DNA from: Chloroflexota bacterium
GTDB taxonomy: Bacteria; Chloroflexota; Anaerolineae; Anaerolineales; Anaerolineaceae
Direction of reading: 5' to 3'
DNA length: 9,449 nt
NCBI GenBank assembly: GCA_019136175.1
Contig: JAGVUS010000417.1
Location: 1-9,449, forward strand
Part shown: one piece after another, positions 1-6,100 of the stretch
Layout: every line of letters starts with the position of its first letter
Position numbering within the stretch: the stretch's first letter is position 1
Position numbers and translations under genes: made by a program
The notes under the pieces: model-generated
What the model saw: only the letters and a program-made list of their open reading frames with translations
Told to the model about the DNA's origin: nothing
The model's database searches: none

Positions 1-180
1 GCGGAAGGGAAGGCACCGAGCGCAGGGCTGCGCGGTGTATTCCAAAAATTCAAGGCATGGTTGTTGCAGATATACCGCAACCTGAATACCGGTAAAATGC
101 GGCGGATCAAATTGAGTGATACCATGCGGGATGTGTACGCCCGGATGCTTGCCACCGGTGATGACCTGCCACAGAAGCCA
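1..180 (+). other. C-terminal end of an upstream module of the giant protein
   Basis: Residues 1-60 of the visible protein contain GLRGVFQKFKAWLLQIYRNL followed by LSDTMRDVYARMLAT. This helical 'F..FK.WL..IYR...V.L....R.V..RMLAT' pattern is a common closing segment in polyvalent proteins just before a ParB-like domain. In relatives I recall, it follows a longer N-terminal segment that may include a zincin-like peptidase. That part lies outside the window, so its presence here is only a guess. Confidence 0.45.
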
Positions 181-3100
181 GCCTACTGGCACAATGCCCC
201 AACATCCCCCACCTTTGCCCTGGGCGCAGACCCAAACAACCGGTATGACTTCAATTTGAGAGTAGTAAGCCTGGATGATTTGATTGCCAGCCACACGGAC
301 ACGCTTGCAGAGAACCCGGACTTCCCGGCAGAGCTGCAACCGAGACAGCGGGACCGGGCAGCGAGCGAAGTCCAAATAAACAACATCATTGCACAGTTTG
401 TACCAGATGATTTGCTGATAGATTTTCACGTCCTGGAACGTGGACCCATGATTATTGGCAGTGATCTAATTGTGGAAAGCGGAAATGGCAGGGCAATCGC
501 ATTAAGAAAAATGCAGAGCAGCCACCCGGCGAAGTGGTATGCATACCAGACCGCATTGGCAAGACGGGTGCAGGAGTTGGGATTATCTACGGAAGGGATA
601 CCTAACCCGGTGTTGGTGCGGGAACGTGCCAGCACAGTGAATAGAGTTGAATTTGCAAACGAAGCAAACAACCAATCCACCATGACCGCCAGCGCGCTGG
701 AAGTGGCAAGGAATGACGCCAGGCTTGTTACGGATGAGGCATTGATTAACCTTGTCATACAACCTGACCAGAACATAGACCAGGCAATCAGGTCGCGCGA
801 GAATGTTCAGTTTGTAAAGGACTTTGTTGCCGATCTGCCAAAGAACCAACAATCAACCATCATGGCAGCGGGCGGGGAATTATCGGCAGAGGGCTTACAG
901 CGTATCAAGAACGCTATTATTGCGCGGGTATTCACCGGAGAAGCAGGGGAGCGGATTACCAGGGTATTCCTGGAAAGCCCGGAAGTGGAGATTAAGAATA
1001 TCCAGAACGCAGTATATGGCGCATTGCCAGCACTTGCCCGGATGGATGGACAGTTGAAACTTGGCACCCGTGATGCTGACCTGGCAATTACCAATGACCT
1101 GGCAGCGGCGGTGGATATGTACGCCCGCTTGCGAGCGCAGCGAACGAGCGTGAAGAATTACTTACAGAATATCGGTTTGTTTGAAACAGAGCTGACCGAA
1201 TTTCAAAGGATGTTGCTGCGATACCTGGACGCCAACGCCAGAAGCACGAACCGGATACGCAACCTGATTACAGGGTATGCAGAACTGGTAATGATGCAGC
1301 CGGACCCAAACCAAATGGACTTATTTGGGGATGTACGATTGACAAAAGGTGAATTACTGGACGTTGCAGCCCGCAAGCTGGGGACTGACACCGAGTTTGC
1401 CAGCGCGGAAGATGCAGCACCGGTGCCGGGCGGCGGTGGAATCAAGGTGACGAAAGACATCACCGGCAATGAACCGAGCATAGTACCAGAGACGCCACGA
1501 ATAACGATCCCTGATACCAGGATGGATGATGAGCAGCTTGCGAACTACGCCAGGGCATTGGTGCGCCAGGGGGATGAAGCAATCCGGTTGGCATTATCGG
1601 ACGAAGGGGACGAGGGTAAAGCCCGCTTACAGGCAGCCATTGACAAGGAACGTGGTACCCAGGAGCCAGCGCAAGCAGGCAACCAGGCTGATACGGGAAT
1701 TGAGGAAGCAAAATCTTATATCGGACAGTTTAGAAAATTACCCGGTGGTAGAGTTGGGCGGATCGTGGGTGTGCTTATAAAAGACGGTGCGCATACCGGT
1801 TATGTGTTTTCGTTATCCGATGGTACGTTCAGACCCTACCGGGACATGAAAACAACCGCTTTTATTGGGGACGATGTAAATAACATTAAGCAAGTTGCCA
1901 CACCAGGAAACGCAAATAAATTCCCGGATAGGCTAACAGATAGAAGCATTATTCCAGATGGATACATCTATGAAGAAGCTGCGCCGGCTGAGGTGGCTGC
2001 GGCTGATGCGCAGGAAGCGCAGATGAGTGCCGATAAACAACCCTGGCAAATGACCGAAACAGAATATGTGCGGAGTAAATTCAAGCCCGGTGTCAATGAA
2101 CCGTTTGATCTGGGGCGCGAGCACAACCGATTATTGCAAGAGGCTATACAGCGCGGTGAGAACGTTCCACAAGAGGTAATTGAAAGCACTTCTCAGCGTA
2201 AGCTTGACCGGGCGCAAGAGCAAAGAGACGCAGAGGCGGCTGAACGGAGGAAACCGAGAACGCTATCCAGTTACGAGAAATGGAAACGATCACGGTTCAT
2301 GGATCAGTTTGCTGATTTGCGATCCCGAATTGCAGGATTGCCGTGGGCTGAACGAGAAACGGCAGTATCAAACTTTGGCCGAATGGTTATCGAAACAGCC
2401 CAGGCTGAAGGTGTTGAAGTGCCAGCAGAAGAATATCTATCTTATCCTGACCTTGACCCAGCGCAAAGACTGGCGCGGGGCGAGGAAGTGACGCTTGATG
2501 AAGCTGCAACCGTGACGCCTGAGCGGGCAGAGGCGGCTGAACGGATGAAACCGAGAACGGATCAGTTTGCCGACTTGCGATCCAGAATCGTAGGATTGCC
2601 GCTGGCTGAAAAAGAAACGGCAGTATCGAACTTTGGCCGGATGGTTGTGGAAACAGCCCTGGCCGAAGGTATTGATGTACCACCGGAAGTATTGGCGGAT
2701 TACCCTGACCTTGACCCAGCGCAAAGACTGGCACGGGGCGAGGAAGTGACGCTTGATGAAGCTGCAACCGTGACGCCTGAGCGGGCAGAGGCGGCGCAGG
2801 CAGTCAAACCGCTGACGGTTGCACGAACCTATGATGCATTCCGTGCCGGCAATGCCCCTAAAGAGGAGATGGGGGTTGGGGCAAATGGCGAGATGATTAC
2901 TGGTTATTCTGGTGAAGCATACTCGGCGGATTATATGGTGCCCTCCGATGAAACAGGGCGAGGATTACGCTGGGTTTATGTTTTATCTGACGGGCGACGG
3001 GTATCGCAAGATGGTGTTGTGCGGATTTTGCATCCCGAGGTTTGGGACCGAATCAAGGATTATTCAGCGGATAAGCGCGCCAGGGCTGGATGGAAGGCAC

Positions 3101-6100
3101 TGACTGACGAGGAACAGATTTCATCCATTGCGGCTATTGACTTCACGCCGGCATTTGAGAGGGGAGAGCAGGTCGGTGATTATGTAAAGCGGATCGGGCA
3201 TCCGATTGGTCAGTATGGAGCGGGAAACAATGTCAATAGCGCGCTGCATGAGATTGCTATGGTGCGCAAGTATGAGTACCAAACCGGGCGGAAGATAACC
3301 GATATTCTGGATGCGCGGGAAGAAGTTTATCTCCGGCAGTACATGGCACTGCGCTATGGATTGTATTCGGTACGAGATTTTACAAAGAGGCAGTTGTTCC
3401 GCTTGTCGTCGTGGGCAAGGATGCAAAACGGATGGACGCGTGATTATGGTGACACGCTAAACATGGTTGAGGCGGAGCTGCGCCGAAACGGGATCGAACC
3501 GGGCAAGCAAGAACAATTAGAGCGGTATATTAGCAGCCATCCGAGGGAGAGGTCCACAGAAGCGGCGGTAGAGCCGGAAGCCCCAGCAGCCGTAACAGCG
3601 GAGCCGGAGCAGCCCCAGCCCCAAACACACGCCCTGGCAGACCCGACAACCCAGCCGACATTCTTTGACCAGAGTGCGGAAGATATGCCGTTATTCAGTG
3701 AAACACCAATGACAGCAGAGGAAAGCGCGTTTACCGCCACAGAACCAGGCGCAAAGCAGCCAGGATTATTGGAGGAACGACCTGCATTTACCCCCACCAG
3801 CCGGGTATTGGATGTAACGATTGTGGGTGCAGGTGTCAATAAGCGTGTTCGATTATCGTTGGATGATGTTGCTGCCATCCGCAAGCTGGCGGATGAAAAC
3901 AAAGGCGCAGAAGTATCCTGGAGGATTGTCAGCCAGGATGGTGACATTCAATACAAGGTTGGCAAAGACCTGAAAGACCTGCTACCGGACGTGCCAGAGG
4001 GACAGGATGCGCTATTCCAGCGGCGGACAGTGACTGATACGCCAGAATTTAGGGAATGGTTTGGGGATAGTAAGGTGGTTGACGAGGATGGGAAACCGCT
4101 GGTGGTGTATCATGGGACACGCGGCAATTTCAATACGTTCAGGACGCGCGGCGGCGAGATTGGCTATCACTTTGGGGACGTGACACAGGCCACGCACTTT
4201 ACCTATGAACCCTTTAACCCTGACGATATTCCCGGTTTGTCACGCGAAGGGGCAAACATTATGCCCGTTTATCTGCGCATGGAGAACCCGCTGCGGATTG
4301 ACTTTGACCCAACGGGGTGGAGCATCGAGGACATTGAGCGGATTTTCACGCAGATCGGTGAGACAAATCACGCTGAGGTATTGGCCGGGTGGCGGGATCG
4401 CATTGAACAATCTTATGACCGGACGGTGCGCGATATCTGGGGTGGACGCCGGGCGGGAGAGATTGACGGCGAGGCTGCGTTACAGGCCGATGCTGAGGCA
4501 AGCGGCAAAAAGGTTGAGTTGCAGGTGCGGGCGACGCTGGCATACTTGAAGTCGCTGGGCTATGATGGGATCATCTACCTGAACGAACACGAAGGCGCGA
4601 CGCGGGATATATCTTACATGGTCTTTGACCCTGAGCAGATCAAGAGCGTCCACAACCGGGGCACGTTTGATCAGGCTGATCAAAACATTCTGTTCCAGCG
4701 TCCATTGGTGGCGCGGCACAATTTGACAGAGCAGAACTTGATTGATGCGGATCGGCTGGGGGGTATGCCGGTGCCGAGTATTGCGATTACGCCGGGAGAG
4801 GTTGAATTTAGCAGCTATGGCCCGATCACGCTGGTCGGGCGGCGACCCATGATTGACCCGGAGCGCAGTCGGTTGAATGAGGTTTACGGCGGCGATGCTT
4901 ATTCGCCGGTAGCCCCGCGCCAGGTGTGGGCGCCCGTTCCCAGAAAACTGGCAGAGAAGATCACGGAACGGCTGCGCGCCAAAGCCAAGATAAACAGTGA
5001 CGCCGATTACGATATGCATATCAACATGCTATGGGATTATATGGTCAACCATCCCAATAAAGATCGGGCAATGGAACTAGCGACCCGAGAGGGCGGATCA
5101 ATCCGACGAGCGTTTTTGTCCGAGCAGGGGATTACTGTCCCGATAGTGATGCGCCCGGTTACGCAGCGCCACCATTTTTCAAGCAGTCCAGAGGTCTTAG
5201 ACTTTGTGCGCAGCCAGCCGGAAGACGCGTCCAGTACGAGTTATCGGGAAGGGTTAACCGGCGCGTATTTGCAGGCGATTGAGCGACATGCGCGAGAGAA
5301 ATTAGCAGAGAGGAACCCGGATTATACCCAGGAAGATGTTAAGCGCTACATTGACAGCGCTACAAATGGTTATGTCGGCAGTGACGGTATTTTATACTTT
5401 GCCGAAGCCGATTCAATTGCAATGGACGCCAGGGCTATCATCAGAGGTGAGCAAACAACCGATATAATGGCAACCGATAAGGCCGTTCAGAGTGAATTTA
5501 CGCCAGAATTAGAAGCCAAATATCAGCGGTGGGTGCGCGAGTTGCTAAGTGTATTCAAGGAACCGCTTATCGAGGTTGGGCGTAAGAAAGTTGAAGTCAA
5601 CCTGGTAAATCTTGTGGACGCTATGACTCGTAAAGCCACAAGGGGCGGCGAAGGCGGAATGACCCACGCTTCACCTGGACGGGTGCGATCTTATCTTGCG
5701 CGCAAATTCAAGTCAATTGCAGAAATGCACAAGTTTGAAGATGCCCTGGTATCTGAAAAGCAATTCCACGAATGGGAAGAGTCCGGCGATCTGGAAACGT
5801 TGGCTCATACATTCGCAGAAGATGCGATGCGGCACAGCCGGGGATCGAGCGGCAATGAGTTTATAGACTATGACCGGGCACGGAATCTACTATTAGAAGC
5901 GGCCAGGTCGCGCAAGATCAGCCGTGAGGGATTGCGTTCCATTGGAAGCATGTATGGGTACAATCTTTCGGATTTGGGAATCGAAGCCGGATACCAGTAT
6001 CTAAGAACTTTATCCAATGCCCCAACCGAATACTTTGAGGCGAAACCGCAGCGGGCGGTGTACTTTGACGAGTTTGCTGGGGCGGTGGTGCCCGAGGGTG

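Noticed and set aside
61..63. TTG as the start codon of the giant gene
   Set aside because: The 20 codons before it are open and encode sequence continuous with the following helical motif, and no clear ribosome binding site is placed before it. It is an effect of the window edge.
2387..2767. 126-codon minus-strand frame with an internal repeat
   Set aside because: Its repetition is only the complement of the tandem repeat in the plus-strand gene.
2302..2817. CRISPR or mobile-element repeat
   Set aside because: There are only two directly abutting units, in frame, encoding conserved protein sequence, with no spacers and no terminal inverted repeats.
4480..5019. 179-codon open frame on the minus strand
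   Set aside because: It lies wholly opposite the transferase/HNL coding region, which has clear family motifs. It has no recognisable motif or ribosome binding site and is a shadow frame.
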